Source: Anastrepha obliqua (taxonomy: Eukaryota > Arthropoda > Insecta > Diptera > Tephritidae). Taken from it: 64,000 bases of DNA. The notes under the pieces were generated by a model. It was not told the origin of the DNA. It worked only from the letters and a program-made list of their open reading frames with translations, and did not search any database. Below are positions 14,601 to 23,665 of this stretch, piece by piece. Numbering within the stretch: the first letter of the stretch is position 1; each line of letters opens with the position of its first letter. The position numbers were made by a program, and so were the translations under genes. The stretch spans positions 76,919,601 through 76,983,600 of the forward strand of contig NC_072894.1 in NCBI RefSeq assembly GCF_027943255.1, in the 5' to 3' direction.

Positions 14601-17600
14601 TTACAATTTCAATTCGTGGAATCGCGAGTATTCGAAAGTTAATAGCCACAACTGAATATACTCTGTGGACAAAAAGTAAGGTGAATTTGGTTGTAAAATG
14701 AAAAATCTTTATTTATTCTTGTAAATCAATTTCATCCCCTTCAAAATAATCCCCTCTCGATGAAATACACTTATGCCAACGATTTTTCCAATCCCCGAAA
14801 CATGCCAAATATAGCCATCAGCACCTTCTTCGATTCAGCTTTTATCTCCTCAATCGACTCGAAACGCGTTCCCCGGAGTGGCCTCTTGAGTTTTGGGAGT
14901 AGCCAGAAGTCACACGAAGCCAAATCAGGCGAATACGGTGGTTGCGGAACGATATGCGTGGAATTTTTGGCGAAATGGTCACAAAGAACGAGTGCAGTGA
15001 GACGGTGCATTATCGTGATGCAAAAACCAAGAGTTGTTGGCCCATAATTCTGGTCTTTTTAGACGAATTGCTTCACGTAAACGACGCTTAACGCTCAAAT
15101 AATATTCCTTATTAACAGTTGGGTAGGGTGGAAGGAATTCATAGTGCACCACACCACCAAAATCGAAGAAAACTGTCATCATGACCTTTATTTTTGAACG
15201 ACTTTGACGTGCTCTTTTCGATATTCGCACGATATTCGCTTGATTGGTCGGTTGTTTCAGGGTCGTAAGCATAAATCCAAGTCTCATCTCCCGTAATGAT
15301 GCATTTGAGCTTGTCCTGATAGTCTGAAAGCTTTGTTTCACACACATCAACGCGACGACTTTTTTCCAAGAAATTGAGAGTTTTCGGTACCAAACGAGAT
15401 TTGACTTTTCGTAGGCCCAAATGGTCTTTCAAAATGGTTTTCACAGATCCTTCTGATATTCCGATCATATCAGTAAGGTCTTTAACAGTCAACCGACGAT
15501 TTTTGAGCACTAACTCCTTCACTTTATTGACGTGTTGGTCATCTGTTGACGTCGATGGTCGTCCGGAGCGCTCCAAGTCATCAACACGTTCTCGACCCTC
15601 TTTGAAGTCTTTGTAGCACTTATAAACATTTTTCTCCGACATGGTCGAAACGTTTCCGCAGCCGAAATTTCATTCCGCAAACAAAATTTGATGGCACTTC
15701 TCTGCTCAATCAAATCAGACATTGTAAAAATCGAAAAATGCACTCTTGGTCGTTTGGTAAACACAAGCGTAAATATATTACTGATAATGACATTCACATG
15801 AAAGTTGGCCTAGATGTTATTAACAGTGCTGCCAACTCATGAAAAAAATAACTAGAGCGAAATTTTAATCTCGCGAAGTTTGACAAATAAATTCACCTTA
15901 CTTTTTGCCCACAGTATATTATAATATATAGTGTATATTCTATACATGCATATTTTTCCCCCGTCGTTCGTAGGTGAAACATAGGGCTTAAATATACAAT
16001 TTAAAATTACTAAATTTGTTTAAAACTAAAAACTTCGCTTGTCGTCAAGAGCTTGTAGAGCTTTTGCTTCGACTAATCGCCACCACGTGTTCGATGGTCA
16101 GTCGCGTCTGCGACTTCCTTGTGTGTTCCAGTCTAGAGCAGGTTTCGATATGTCTCCATTGGATTTCGTAAAGTATGGTAATCCATTATCCATTTCCGAT
16201 GCCGAATTTCTAAGTGGGCAGGTGTTTGTTTTTTCATAGCTCAGAGATTGTTGCTGGACGCAGTGTGGAGCTAAATATGCCCATGATCTGACAAAGTCTG
16301 CGGTTGATAAAAACGTGTAGGCCATGTATGGCACGCATAGATCGCATCCGTATAACACAACTGACTTGACATTGAACTCGAATATTTTTAGTTCCATGCG
16401 CCTGGACTACACGACTTGCAGATATATCTGCCGAGTCGTTGTCTTTATTGATGCCAATCAATTAGTACCGAATATTTACAGAGGCAGAGCTTATGTTACA
16501 GTAATGCACACTATCTTCGTTTCGGCGATGTTAGTTTTCGAAATCCCAGCCCCCACGTATTCCATATGTCCATAAGAGAACCGCACCATTAACCGTAGCT
16601 AAAAGCTATGTGATCGATTTGGATTTTGGTGTTGTGATCTGGCGGAATCCATGTTGCAAATAATGACCCGCCTGCTATGGAAGGTTAGCTTAGATACAGT
16701 AACGGCAATGTGGGTTGACGCATAACACTGGACTACTGTCATGTTTCTTGCTCACGTGCGTAGCCTTATTGGTATTATCTTTTCAGTGCTTTTCATTCTA
16801 AGAGCGCTGCGGACCTAGGAAAGGCCAACGTTGGGCTCCCTACGCTGGGGAGGAGAACTTCTGAAAAGAAAAGCTTCTGGACAGTTGTTATGGGGACTTC
16901 ACCCGAATCGGGCCATATTCTCTCAGACAGACCAAGTATTAGAACGTGGTAGCACTGAAACTTTATCCACAGCTGCAGTAATGTAGATGGTGCTAACAGT
17001 GTTCGTAAATTTCATGTGATCTGTTTTTCATGCTGAAGTGAGTCAACAGTTGTTTTTTACTTTGGTTTTGTAAATCTACGAGGTTTTAAGACGGGTAAGG
17101 GATTTGCCCTTCGCATCAGAGCATTTGGAAAGGTTATACCACCGCCTTTTACTCGGTCGACAAGCCTCGTAGGCGAAAGGCACAGGGGACACGAAGCTTT
17201 TCCTATAAATCGGGTGTTTTTTAAGAGGTCGTAAACTTAAAGTGCTAATACAAGCCAGAAATATGGTTGGAATATTTTTATTATAATGTGACAGATAGTT
17301 TAACAATTTTTGAATATGATATCCGGCATATGTCCGCCGCCGCTATGAATTACATGACCTATTCGATCAGTCCAAATTTTCAATAAATCTGGCCGTATGG
17401 CGTCAATGGTAAAAAACGTAAAATGGACGATGTGATCTTTGAACTTCGCGATAATATTCATTCGTTTCAGAGTACATTTGCACAATTTGGAAGCTTGATT
17501 TCGGAATTAAACGATTAATCATGTCTTGCCAAAACTTACTGAATAGAAATGCCAATACAGTTTGTCAGCTGCCAAACCTTCGTTATCGATATCGATAGTT

Positions 17601-20600
17601 CTCATGCAATTATAGATATACGCACTGCTAATTCTCAAGTGCACCTATTGGAGAACTCTTTATTAACCGCTTTCATTTAGTTACACAATATCATGCATTT
17701 TTGATCACTACAAAATGGCGCTTTTTACAAGTTGGTTTCTTTAAGAAACTTAGGGCGGCCCAGTAGTCTAGCACACGTGATTTTAAGAAATTTTTGGTAT
17801 TTTTGTTTTGTGTTTGAAGGTAAAAAAAGCATAACGATATTTACAGAGTCTTTAAAAAGTAATGTCTAGGTTTCAGTAGGGAATAATTCCTAGACGGTAT
17901 AATTTTTTTGAAGTTTTTTTTGACATTCTTCTTGTAGGCAGATGTAACAACGATAAAACAACGCGATACAACTATTGAAACTTATTCTCAAAAAGGTCCA
18001 ACATATTACAAAATTCGTAATTTTTTTGGTGGAAATAATCGTCCGAATGAGTCGACAATTTAAAGGTTAAACTTATTCTGAAAGAGGCGCAACACATTAC
18101 AAAATTCGGAAATTTTTTGATGGAAATAATCGTCCGAATGGGTCGGCAATTTAAAGGTTGGTGAAAAAATTTCAAGAAACTGGTTCTGTCGAGGAAAGAA
18201 AAGGGCGGTCAGGCCAAAAACTGGACGTTCTGTTGAAAAAGTGCAAAGAGTTGCTGAACAACTTTCAACATCGATATCTCAACAATTAGGCATTCATGAA
18301 TCGACTGTTTGGCGGATTTTAACTGTGGACATTTAAATTATGTAATTTTTCACACATAGTTGTTAAAGGCCGTATTTTGAATAAAAAAAGTGCACCCCAA
18401 AAGGATACAAATTTTATACGTTCTATTTTACAATAACATCTAGGCGCGTCCTTTCAAACACCCTTTATTATTGTACTAAAAAGACCTCCGAACTTTAGCT
18501 GCGCAGGTTTTAAGTCACAGAGAAAAATAATCTCAGACATGTGATTTCATTTCGTTGAATTTTAAGGCTTTAGTGGAAATTTTAAAAATGTTAAAAAGAA
18601 CCGAAGGTACTTCATTTCATAAAACTCTTAACTATAATTTTCAACTTTGAATAAAACTCAGGATTATTACCTTATTTTCGAAAATGTTTTTTTTTTTGTT
18701 TCTTATTATACTGTAGCCTAAAAATAAACCAATTTTTTTTAGAAGACCTGACGTGGAATGGCTCTATTCCAAAACCAATTGGTTAAAATTTTTATGATTT
18801 TAGGTGAAAACCTTCAAAATATAAACATACATAATATCGGTAATTTATGAATGTTGGTGGCGAGTGTAGATTTGACGAGTATATTAAACTACTTTTTGAA
18901 TGGAGCCATACTATTTCAGCATGGCTTTAAATATTCAATCAAAATAGGTAGTAAATACTCATACTTCTATGAGAGAATATGAGCTAGAATTGCCTTTTGC
19001 TATTATTTGGCTGCATTTTTCGTCATAAAATTTTTGGAATGTAATTTGTAATTACGTACATTTTTAAAAACATGCTTTGGGAAATTTCATTTTTCAACAC
19101 ACTATACATTTGTTCAATATTTGAACACAATTCCTGTGTAAATATTAAACTTCAATTAAAAATACTCCTTTACATATAACTTCTCCCACTTCTTCTTTTT
19201 CTACTTTCATGTGTAATTGCAGCTGGCGTTCAAGGTGCCCTGCCTAACAAGCGGCGCGTTGTTGTCGCCCTATACGACTACAAGTCGCGCGATGAATCTG
19301 ATTTGAGTTTCATGAAGGGTGACCGGATGGAAGTAATCGACGACACTGAATCCGATTGGTGGCGTGTAGTCAATTTGAACACACGTCAGGAGGGTTTGAT
19401 ACCTCTAAATTTTGTCGCCGAGGAGCGTAGTGTGAACAGTGAAGAGTGAGTATACATACACACACATATGATTTTCAGAGATTTAAAGATTTATTGATTA
19501 AAAATAAAATTATTTTCTCTTTTTTAATATTCGCAGTTGGTTCTTTGAAAATGTGCTACGAAAAGAGGCCGATAAGCTCTTGTTGGCGGAAGAGAATCCA
19601 CGCGGTACATTTCTGGTACGCCCCTCGGAGCACAACCCCAATGGGTATTCGTTGTCGGTGAAGGACTGGGAAGATGGACGTGGCTACCATGTGAAGCATT
19701 ATCGCATCAAGCCACTCGACAATGGCGGCTACTACATTGCCACAAACCAGACTTTCCCTTCGTTGCAGGCGCTGGTGATGGCCTACAGTAGTAAGTCAAC
19801 AATTACAAATACAGTGGTGTTCAGATGAAGGTTACCAATAGTGAAGGCGCGGACAATTTTTTTGTTTTTTTAGGAGCAATATAGCTTTCTTTTAATAAAA
19901 ACTTAGTTTGCGTTTGGCGGCCGCTGTAGTGGAATGGGTTGATGCGGGAAAACGGAGAACGTAGGTTCGAATCTCGGTGAGAGGTCAAAATGAAGAAAAA
20001 GTTTTTTCTAATAACGGTCGCCAGTCGGCAGGAAATTTCACACCTCCGAGTGTATTCCCGCCATGAAAAAGCTCCTCATTAACACAAAAAATCTGCCGTT
20101 CGGAGTCGGCTTAAAACTGTAGGTCCCTTCATTTGTGAATCAACATAAAGACGTACGCCACAAATAGGAGGAGGAGCTTGGCCAAACTCTCAAAAAGGGT
20201 ATAAGTGCCAATTATAAAGCCTAGAAGCTAGGAAAAAATATATATTTTTTCAAGTTATAATGTTTAATACGGTATTTGTTTTAAGTATCTTTCCGAAAAT
20301 TTGACAGCATTGAATTGATAGAAGTCAAAAATAAGAAAAAAGTATTTCAAATCAAATCTTTGTACGAAATTTGGAGTTCAGAGTGGTAATATTTTCGAAA
20401 ATCCTCTGTGACAATCGGTGGGATTTTGTAATTCGGAAACAAGAAAAAAATTCAAATAATGTCTTCACGAAAATTAGATTTCAGAATATGTATTTTTTTT
20501 TTTCGAAAATCAAATTTCCACAAATTCAAAAGGATAATATCAATAATCCTTCCAAACTATGTTAATTTTGAAAACATAAAGGGATGATTTGAAATATTAT

Positions 20601-21758
20601 CTTTGATTTTGCTGATGGTGACATTCATAGCCACTACTGTACAAGTAAATACAAGAAAGCAAACTCATTTTGCATGAGGTCATTTGGATCTCAGTTATAG
20701 TACACCTGTGTGTGTGTAAGTGTTTAAATTGCTATTAATTTCCGCAGAAAATGCACTTGGCCTTTGCCACATTCTGTCACGTCCGTGCCCGAAGCCGCAA
20801 CCACAAATGTGGGATTTGGGACCGGAATTGCGTGACAAGTACGAGATTCCACGCTCCGAAATTCAGTTGATACGCAAATTAGGACGCGGCAACTTCGGTG
20901 AAGTATTCTACGGCAAGTGGCGCAACAATATTGATGTCGCTGTGAAAACACTGCGCGAAGGTACCATGTCGACACAGGCGTTCCTGCAAGAAGCGGCTAT
21001 CATGAAGAAGTTTCGACACAATCGACTGGTGGCATTGTATGCTGTATGCTCACAGGTGTGTTAATGTTGTTGCTTTTCGTTTTTTTGTTGTTTATTTTTA
21101 TGGTTTTTTCATACTCATCACATTTTATGCGCTCTTATTACAGGAGGAACCCATTTACATTGTGCAAGAATACATGTCTAAAGGCAGCTTATTGGACTTT
21201 TTACGTGAGGGTGATGGCCGCTATTTACACTTTGAAGATCTTATTTATATAGCCACACAAGTGGCATCCGGCATGGAATATCTCGAATCGAAACAATTGA
21301 TACATCGCGATTTGGCCGCACGAAATGTGCTAATCGGCGAGAATAATGTTGCAAAAATTTGTGATTTCGGTTTAGCGCGTGTTATCGCTGACGACGAATA
21401 CTGCCCCAAGCAGGGATCGCGTTTCCCTGTGAAATGGACCGCCCCAGAGGCGATAATCTATGGCAAATTTTCAATAAAATCCGACGTATGGTCGTATGGT
21501 ATTTTGTTAATGGAACTATTTACCTACGGACAAGTGCCATATCCAGGCATGCATAGTCGAGAAGTCATTGAGAATATCGAACGAGGCTTCCGCATGCCAA
21601 AACCAACTAATCATTATTTCCCTGATAATATTTATCATCTACTACTACAATGCTGGGATGCGGTGCCGGAAAAACGACCAACATTTGAATTCTTAAATCA
21701 CTATTTCGAGTCGTTCACTGTGACGTCCGAGGTGCCCTACCGAGAGGTGCAGGACTAA
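2417..21758 (+). CDS. Src64B: Src64B, Src-family non-receptor tyrosine kinase (spliced, 5 coding exons)
   Basis: This is a complete spliced gene of 1632 coding bases and 543 residues. It should phosphorylate tyrosines at the inner face of the plasma membrane; Drosophila Src64B is known for ring-canal growth and actin regulation. The N-terminus MGNKCCSK has Gly2 for myristoylation and Cys5/Cys6 for likely palmitoylation. SH3 runs about 89-148 with ALYDY at 93-97. SH2 starts at Trp153 and carries FLVRPS with the phosphotyrosine-binding Arg180. The kinase domain has GRGNFGEV 282-289, Lys303, Glu318, HRDLAARN 393-400, DFG 413-415 and activation-loop Tyr425. The tail ends EVPYREVQD, with Tyr538 as the inhibitory site. 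The N-terminus and tail match Drosophila Src64B rather than Src42A as I recall them. The fly protein is about 552 residues; the difference falls in the low-complexity region before SH3. All four introns are GT-AG and keep frame. No catalytic residue is missing, so the gene should be functional. Confidence 0.96.
3681..3790 (+). pseudogene. Tc1-like transposase fragment (helix-turn-helix)
   Basis: One frame gives REIGNLMVRTHSAVQYVIRR, close to the second helix-turn-helix of Tc1-like transposases (usual form: REIA, then RSHSTVQ.II). A stop follows at once, and no catalytic core in this frame was found nearby. It is a short decayed fragment inside Src64B intron 1. Confidence 0.5.
3960..4390 (+). 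mobile_element. Tc1/mariner-superfamily element remnant (catalytic part)
   Basis: Broken frames give YFFRNDEGAAVAVNGERY and MLTEFL...MDDIY, a pattern typical of Tc1/mariner transposases between the first and second catalytic aspartates. The end (GGY..YHILKINAMKLS) matches the element end at about 37110-37195, including the words ataaatgc and ttatctaccagatta. Several stops and frameshifts make it non-functional. Confidence 0.55.
5790..6600 (-). pseudogene. mariner transposase remnant
   Basis: On the minus strand the piece begins near 6560 with MSKELNVDKSTVGKRLHAMG (helix-turn-helix) and NWVPHQL. It continues with YFDYPKRRKCW, then PGEPGASTAK and YYEFLKPSETI...YRLQLMRLNQDLKEKRPE. Broken frames after that show LHDNARPHVTKSVEKCL and APSDYHLL, the second and third catalytic aspartate regions. 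This order fits the mariner D34D family. Frameshifts and an internal deletion before APSDYHLL destroy it. It lies antisense in Src64B intron 1. Confidence 0.75.
8142..8608 (-). pseudogene. non-LTR retrotransposon reverse-transcriptase fragment
   Basis: The open frame of about 156 codons contains GATAGVSQG, LLFALFINDIG and the catalytic box LLYADDL, followed by LSLNINKWFHMTFSK. These are the palm motifs of jockey/R1-like non-LTR reverse transcriptases. The Gly-Val-Ser-Gln-Gly box is usually GVPQG, so one residue has changed. The frame stays open to 8142 but lacks the fingers and endonuclease. At its upstream side it abuts a SINE fragment at 8609. Confidence 0.75.
8609..8698 (+). repeat. SINE copy 2 (3' end only)
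   Basis: Only the last ~90 bases of the SINE body are present: CCATTTGTGGAACAACATC, then ATAGGAGGAGGAGCTCGGCC, then GTAAGCGCCAATTATA. It joins directly to the reverse-transcriptase fragment at 8608. It is sense with Src64B. Confidence 0.75.
9130..9350 (+). mobile_element. internally deleted Tc1/mariner-superfamily remnant
   Basis: Shifting frames give KIYLQNGAS, then PPELQRNC and FGKTELQK (N-terminal helix-turn-helix-like). Almost directly after comes LDPLDYYLWEAIKDKYY, the region of the third catalytic acidic residue. The centre of a transposase is missing, so this is a deletion derivative. Confidence 0.45.
9645..10911 (+). mobile_element. nearly complete mariner element with terminal inverted repeats
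   Basis: A 28-base terminal inverted repeat starting CGAGGGGTGC at 9645-9672 pairs with 10884-10911, with one mismatch. Both ends are flanked by TA (9643-9644 and 10912-10913), the mariner target duplication. The total length of 1267 bp is normal for the family. It sits in sense orientation in Src64B intron 1 and contains the single broken transposase frame annotated separately. Confidence 0.93.
9819..10846 (+). pseudogene. mariner transposase, nearly intact, two lesions
   Basis: The frame starts MELNREHFRAIIFYNFRRGL and shows the N-terminal helix-turn-helix region (SVYRWYGEFNRGR, REGRPKS, LGISGTSIHSIL). The first catalytic aspartate is in VTGDESWIYAY. Aspartates two and three are in HQDNASSH and YSPDLAPNDFFLFP with exactly 34 residues between them, the D34D mariner signature. 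An in-frame TGA interrupts at 10407-10409. A one-base loss in an A-run near 10675 shifts the last part, which then ends FDNWFKRML...EYFEKQ at the stop 10844-10846. Otherwise the length (about 340 codons) is full. The lesions should block production of active enzyme. Confidence 0.92.
10930..11215 (-). pseudogene. non-LTR retrotransposon C-terminal fragment
   Basis: On the minus strand the frame reads YNPDGYGLIGHTARL, then VCQSYYDSADKTMQHLF and NLPALARRRAETIGRNFFNVL. This follows the C-terminal Cys/His pattern after the RNase H domain of many fly non-LTR elements (compare the piece at 36220-36300, with CRDDEEEETVEHFLCNCPAL). Most of the metal-binding cysteines are lost and stops interrupt it. 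Confidence 0.45.
12022..12235 (+). repeat. SINE copy 3 (old, diverged)
   Basis: Shares CACCAAATAATAGAAAA, GGTCGCC.CTCGGCA, GACCTCTGAGTGTATTT, AACATCAAGACACCA and a GGAGG..TTCGACCAAAC end with the SINE consensus. Many substitutions and deletions mark it as an old copy. It is sense in Src64B intron 1. The antisense open frame is not a gene. Confidence 0.65.
14663..15914 (-). mobile_element. nearly complete mariner element (minus strand)
   Basis: Terminal repeats of about 26 bases, CTGTGGACAAAAAGTAAGG at 14663 and CTGTGGGCAAAAAGTAAGG read from 15914 on the other strand, bound an element of about 1252 bp. TA dinucleotides lie near both ends but the exact target duplication is unclear at the left end. 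The element contains a mariner transposase with frameshifts and lies antisense within Src64B intron 1. Confidence 0.88.
14713..15722 (-). pseudogene. mariner transposase with several frameshifts
   Basis: The minus-strand start MSDLIEQRSAIKFCLRNEIS at 15722 is followed, after a frameshift, by SEKNVYKCYKDFKEGRERV, then LERSGRPST and MIGISEGSVKTIL (helix-turn-helix). The first catalytic Asp is in ITGDETWIYAYDPET. After a second shift come FFDFGGVVHYEFLPP, VNKEYYLSVKRRLREAI and LHHDNAPSH. After a third come YSPDLASCDFWLLPKLK and LRGTRFESIEEI. A last shift precedes the stop at 14713-14715. It is clearly mariner but inactive. It is related to the fragments at 41090 and 43690 rather than to the element at 9645. 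Confidence 0.9.
16030..16475 (-). pseudogene. non-LTR retrotransposon RT C-terminal fragment (same family as 46200-46930)
   Basis: The minus strand carries FNVKSVVLYGCD, matching FKSNVKSVFLYGCETW at about 46491-46540. It also carries DISKPALDWNTQGSRRRD, the basic tail usual in this group (WNPQG.RRRGRP). Frames shift between these blocks. It is a decayed C-terminal portion lying antisense in Src64B intron 1. Confidence 0.65.
17216..17500 (-). mobile_element. Tc1/mariner-superfamily 3' end (minus strand)
   Basis: The minus-strand frame ends LLKIWTDRIGHVI.SGGGHMPDIIFKN, the C-terminal motif (R/G-GGH-M/L-PD-IIF) shared with fragments at 37110 and 59560. Outside it lies GGGTGTTTTTTAAGAGGTCG at 17212-17231, a typical terminal repeat of this group. 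Only the end of the element remains. Confidence 0.6.
17940..18473 (+). mobile_element. internally deleted Tc1/mariner-superfamily element
   Basis: The plus strand gives GNNRPNGSAI, then RLVKKFQETGSVEERKGRSG and QQLGIHESTVWRIL, the N-terminal DNA-binding region of a transposase. Sequence then jumps to an untranslated end with the terminal AAACACCC at 18464-18471. The catalytic core is missing. A 91-bp direct duplication lies inside it (17978-18159). Confidence 0.6.
17978..18159 (+). repeat. 91-bp tandem duplication inside a transposase remnant
   Basis: Unit 1 (17978-18068) and unit 2 (18069-18159) are head-to-tail copies differing at about ten positions. Shared blocks include ATTACAAAATTCG, GGAAATAATCGTCCGAATG and CAATTTAAAGGTT. 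A period of 91 is not a multiple of three, so the duplication alone breaks the reading frame. Confidence 0.92.
19223..19445 (+). CDS. Src64B: Src64B coding exon 2 (SH3 domain)
   Basis: The exon starts after gtaattgcag and completes Thr78. It encodes RRVVVALYDYKSRDESDLSF and the SH3 core with DWWRV and EGLIPLNFVAEE, through the first two bases of Asp152. It ends at the donor gtgagt (19446-19451). The aromatic ligand-binding residues ALYDY, the WW pair and the P..F near the end are present, so polyproline binding and autoinhibition should work. Confidence 0.96.
19537..19790 (+). CDS. Src64B: Src64B coding exon 3 (SH2 domain, main part)
   Basis: The exon starts after tattcgcag, completes Asp152 and continues WFFENVLRKEADKLLL. 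The FLVRPSEHNPNG block holds the invariant Arg180. YSLSVKDW, HVKHYRIKPLDNGGYYI and FPSLQALVMAYS follow. It ends at gtaagt (19791-19796) after the first base of Lys237. The end of SH2 is in the next exon. Confidence 0.96.
19916..20218 (+). repeat. SINE copy 4, full length, in Src64B intron 3
   Basis: Starts GGCGGCCGCTGTAGTGGAAT with an A-box-like TAGTGGAATGGGTTGATG and a B-box GGTTCGAATCTCGG near 19964. The usual body follows and ends AAGGGTATAAGTGCCAATTATA. The head is shortened between the boxes. It lies in sense orientation within the 957-bp intron between the SH2 and kinase exons. Confidence 0.88.
20748..21055 (+). CDS. Src64B: Src64B coding exon 4 (SH2 end, linker, kinase N-lobe)
   Basis: The exon starts after tttccgcag. 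It completes Lys237 and reads NALGLCHILSRPCPKPQPQM, the SH2 end and linker. The kinase N-lobe follows: IQLIRKLGRGNFGEVFYGKW, VAVKTL with Lys303, and FLQEAAIMKKFRH with Glu318. It ends in frame after SQ at the donor gtgtgt (21056), a weaker but acceptable donor. Confidence 0.96.
21144..21758 (+). CDS. Src64B: Src64B coding exon 5 (kinase C-lobe and tail)
   Basis: The exon starts after ttattacag with EEPIYIVQEYMSKGSLLDFL. It carries the catalytic loop HRDLAARN, the metal-binding DFG and the activation-loop DDEYCPKQ. KWTAPEA, SDVWSYGILLMELFTYG and RPTFEFLNHYFESF follow. The tail EVPYREVQD ends at TAA 21756-21758. All subdomains expected of a Src-type C-lobe are present and the frame is clean. 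Confidence 0.97.
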   Translation, partial: EEPIYIVQEYMSKGSLLDFLREGDGRYLHFEDLIYIATQVASGMEYLESKQLIHRDLAARNVLIGENNVAKICDFGLARVIADDEYCPKQGSRFPVKWTAPEAIIYGKFSIKSDVWSYGILLMELFTYGQVPYPGMHSREVIENIERGFRMPKPTNHYFPDNIYHLLLQCWDAVPEKRPTFEFLNHYFESFTVTSEVPYREVQD

Positions 21759-22360
21759 GCAGCGAACATAGTAGCACTCAAACAGCGGCGAGAGTGCTGC
21801 AACATTGCCAGTGCGACATATACATACATAAAAATATACAAACATAAATTAACTAGATTTAATTTTAAGCCTTTTAAATTGAATTGAGAAGTAAGCCGCA
21901 TAAGAAAGAGATATAAAAAACAGACAAAAAACAAAACAAAAAAATGGAATGAGAAAGTGAAAGAGATGTGGAGTAGCGCTAACGGTTGGCAGCAAAATAG
22001 AGGTGCATACACACGCATGCTACATATACGAGAGCGCTGACATTGTCAATGATGTACCAATTGAAAGACAATTTTTACATTCAAAACAGAGAATAGAAAA
22101 AATACTGCTACATACTAAATGCTATTCTACATTATATACATTACATATAGTACGAGTATGATATATACGAACGTTTATGATAGTATATGAGAAACAAAAA
22201 CAAAACAAAAAATATTTTACACTTGATAAGCGAAATCTTTTATAATTTATATAGAGGTATTTATGTAATTTTAAGCTTATGGCAAATGAATTGTGCTATA
22301 TGAGAAAAGCATTTAACAAAAATACAACAACCACAACAATAAAACTTTTAGTCAAAAAAG
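21759..22360 (+). other. Src64B: Src64B 3' UTR (candidate)
   Basis: Sequence after the stop is A-rich with many short ACA and AAC words. The first canonical AATAAA is at 22338-22343, followed by a T-containing stretch. Drosophila kinase genes often use longer alternative 3' UTRs, so transcription may continue further. Confidence 0.5.
22338..22343 (+). other. poly(A) signal AATAAA, first after the Src64B stop
   Basis: This is the first exact AATAAA about 580 bases after the TAA. Its use is inferred from position only. Confidence 0.45.
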
Positions 22361-22459
22361 CTGCAAAATTAAAAAACATCTTAAAAAATTCCAAAACGAA
22401 TGAATATAGTAATTTTTTGAAAGTATTTATTAAATTTATTGCGCGTACGTAGCATTCTA

Positions 22460-22520
22460 TTCCTCTCTACCTCTTCCGCTCTCTCGCTCTCTCTCTTTCC
22501 CTCTGTCTATCTCTCTATTT
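22460..22520 (+). repeat. CT-rich low-complexity tract
   Basis: Runs of CTCTCT and related pyrimidine words, equivalent to GA repeats on the other strand. Fly GAGA-factor sites have such sequence, but no role is shown here. Confidence 0.7.
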
Positions 22521-23555
22521 AGCGCATTATTAAATAATGCCCCTATTTTAATTTTATTATTTACATTATTCTTGTTAATTTGCGTTCACGAGTGCTTATT
22601 TTCTTCATTCTATATATTATATACATTAATGTAGTGTGTAGTACTTAAACCTTATATTGTTGTAAGTTTACTGAACATTTTCCGAATATTTCCAACTGAA
22701 TTTACTATACTATTGTACTCCTTTAAGAACTAGTTTATATAAGTATGTAACAAGTTTAATAACCAATACAAAAAGTGTGCAAACAATGGTACTGCATTTA
22801 TACATACAGTTTATTTTTAGTATACTACACCGCATATACAACACGTATCTCTTAGATACATATACATGCATACAGACATGTGCATCATTTAAAATAAGTA
22901 AATAAGTAGCATTTTATAAAAAGTACGCTACCGAAAGAACAATTAACCTTTAACGCTATGAAAATAATACGTAAGCCATTAAGCATGAATTAGTGGTAAA
23001 GAGCCGTTTTTAATGTTGCTTTAAAAATAAGTTTATGCGTTTTATTCGCCATTCATTAATCGCGACAAGTTAGTTTACATGGAAGTCACTCACAAGCATA
23101 TTCGCAAATATTTGTTATTATAATATCCTAAAACATTATGTACATTTTTTACGCCGATTGCTGTCGTATACAGTGAAAAAGTGAAAGCGAGGCCCAAATT
23201 CGGTTCTGCGTTCTTGTGCTTGACGAAGCAATGCTACCGGAACGTCCCGGTTTTATATTCAAAAAAGCATAGATAAACCAGCAGCAAAAAAAAAAAAAAT
23301 ATTACAACAACACCAACCAATACAATTTAAGATATCAATTCCGCCATCACCCAGAACTTGAAAACCTGGGTTGTTGTAGCAAAAAAAGAGGGGCCAGCAC
23401 TGCCACATGTTAGCCACAATTTTGTATTGTTGGAATTTGGTATTTGCGGAACGCATTCACTTTTTATGTAGTTAAATTTTCAATCTGCGTTTAGGTAAGA
23501 CCAACTTTTTGAAATCTTGACTTTTTAGCTAAGTTATAAGTATGTGTATGCAACT

Positions 23556-23665
23556 TGTTGTTGTTGTGTTTGTTGTTGGTTTTGTAGTGAATTTTGCTGG
23601 AGTGACTTCCTTGTTCAGCTGTACGTCCGGGTCATTCCGGTAATGTAGAATCGATGTGGAAGGCT
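23556..23665 (+). repeat. CAGCA-type dispersed repeat, partial copy
   Basis: A GTTGTTGTTG head is followed by CCGGGTCATTCCGGTAATGTAGAATCGATGTGG. That matches the tail of the fuller copy at 24032-24172 (TTTCGGTAACGTAGAACCGACTGTCGTGG). The middle is diverged. Confidence 0.6.

Larger units (their letters stand above)
2649..19222 (+). other. Src64B: Src64B first coding intron (16.6 kb, transposon-rich)
   Basis: The intron runs from gtaagt at 2649 to ttgcag ending at 19222 and is phase 1. It contains at least ten mobile-element remnants, annotated separately. I found no host exon in the remaining sequence (about 4391-5789, 6601-8141, 11216-12021, 12236-14662 and 18474-19222). Those parts are AT-rich and unassigned. 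A GC-richer island at about 13000-13420 has no recognisable product. An intron of this size may hold enhancers or alternative promoters, but nothing in the sequence identifies one. Confidence 0.9.

Noticed and set aside
20724..20975. Minus-strand frame across Src64B kinase exon 4
   Set aside because: It is the antisense shadow of a conserved, in-frame kinase exon.
2417..21758. Whether the kinase is a captured viral oncogene copy
   Set aside because: Five introns, an intact C-terminal regulatory tyrosine and fly-type SH4 sequence show a normal host gene. No retroviral sequence flanks it.
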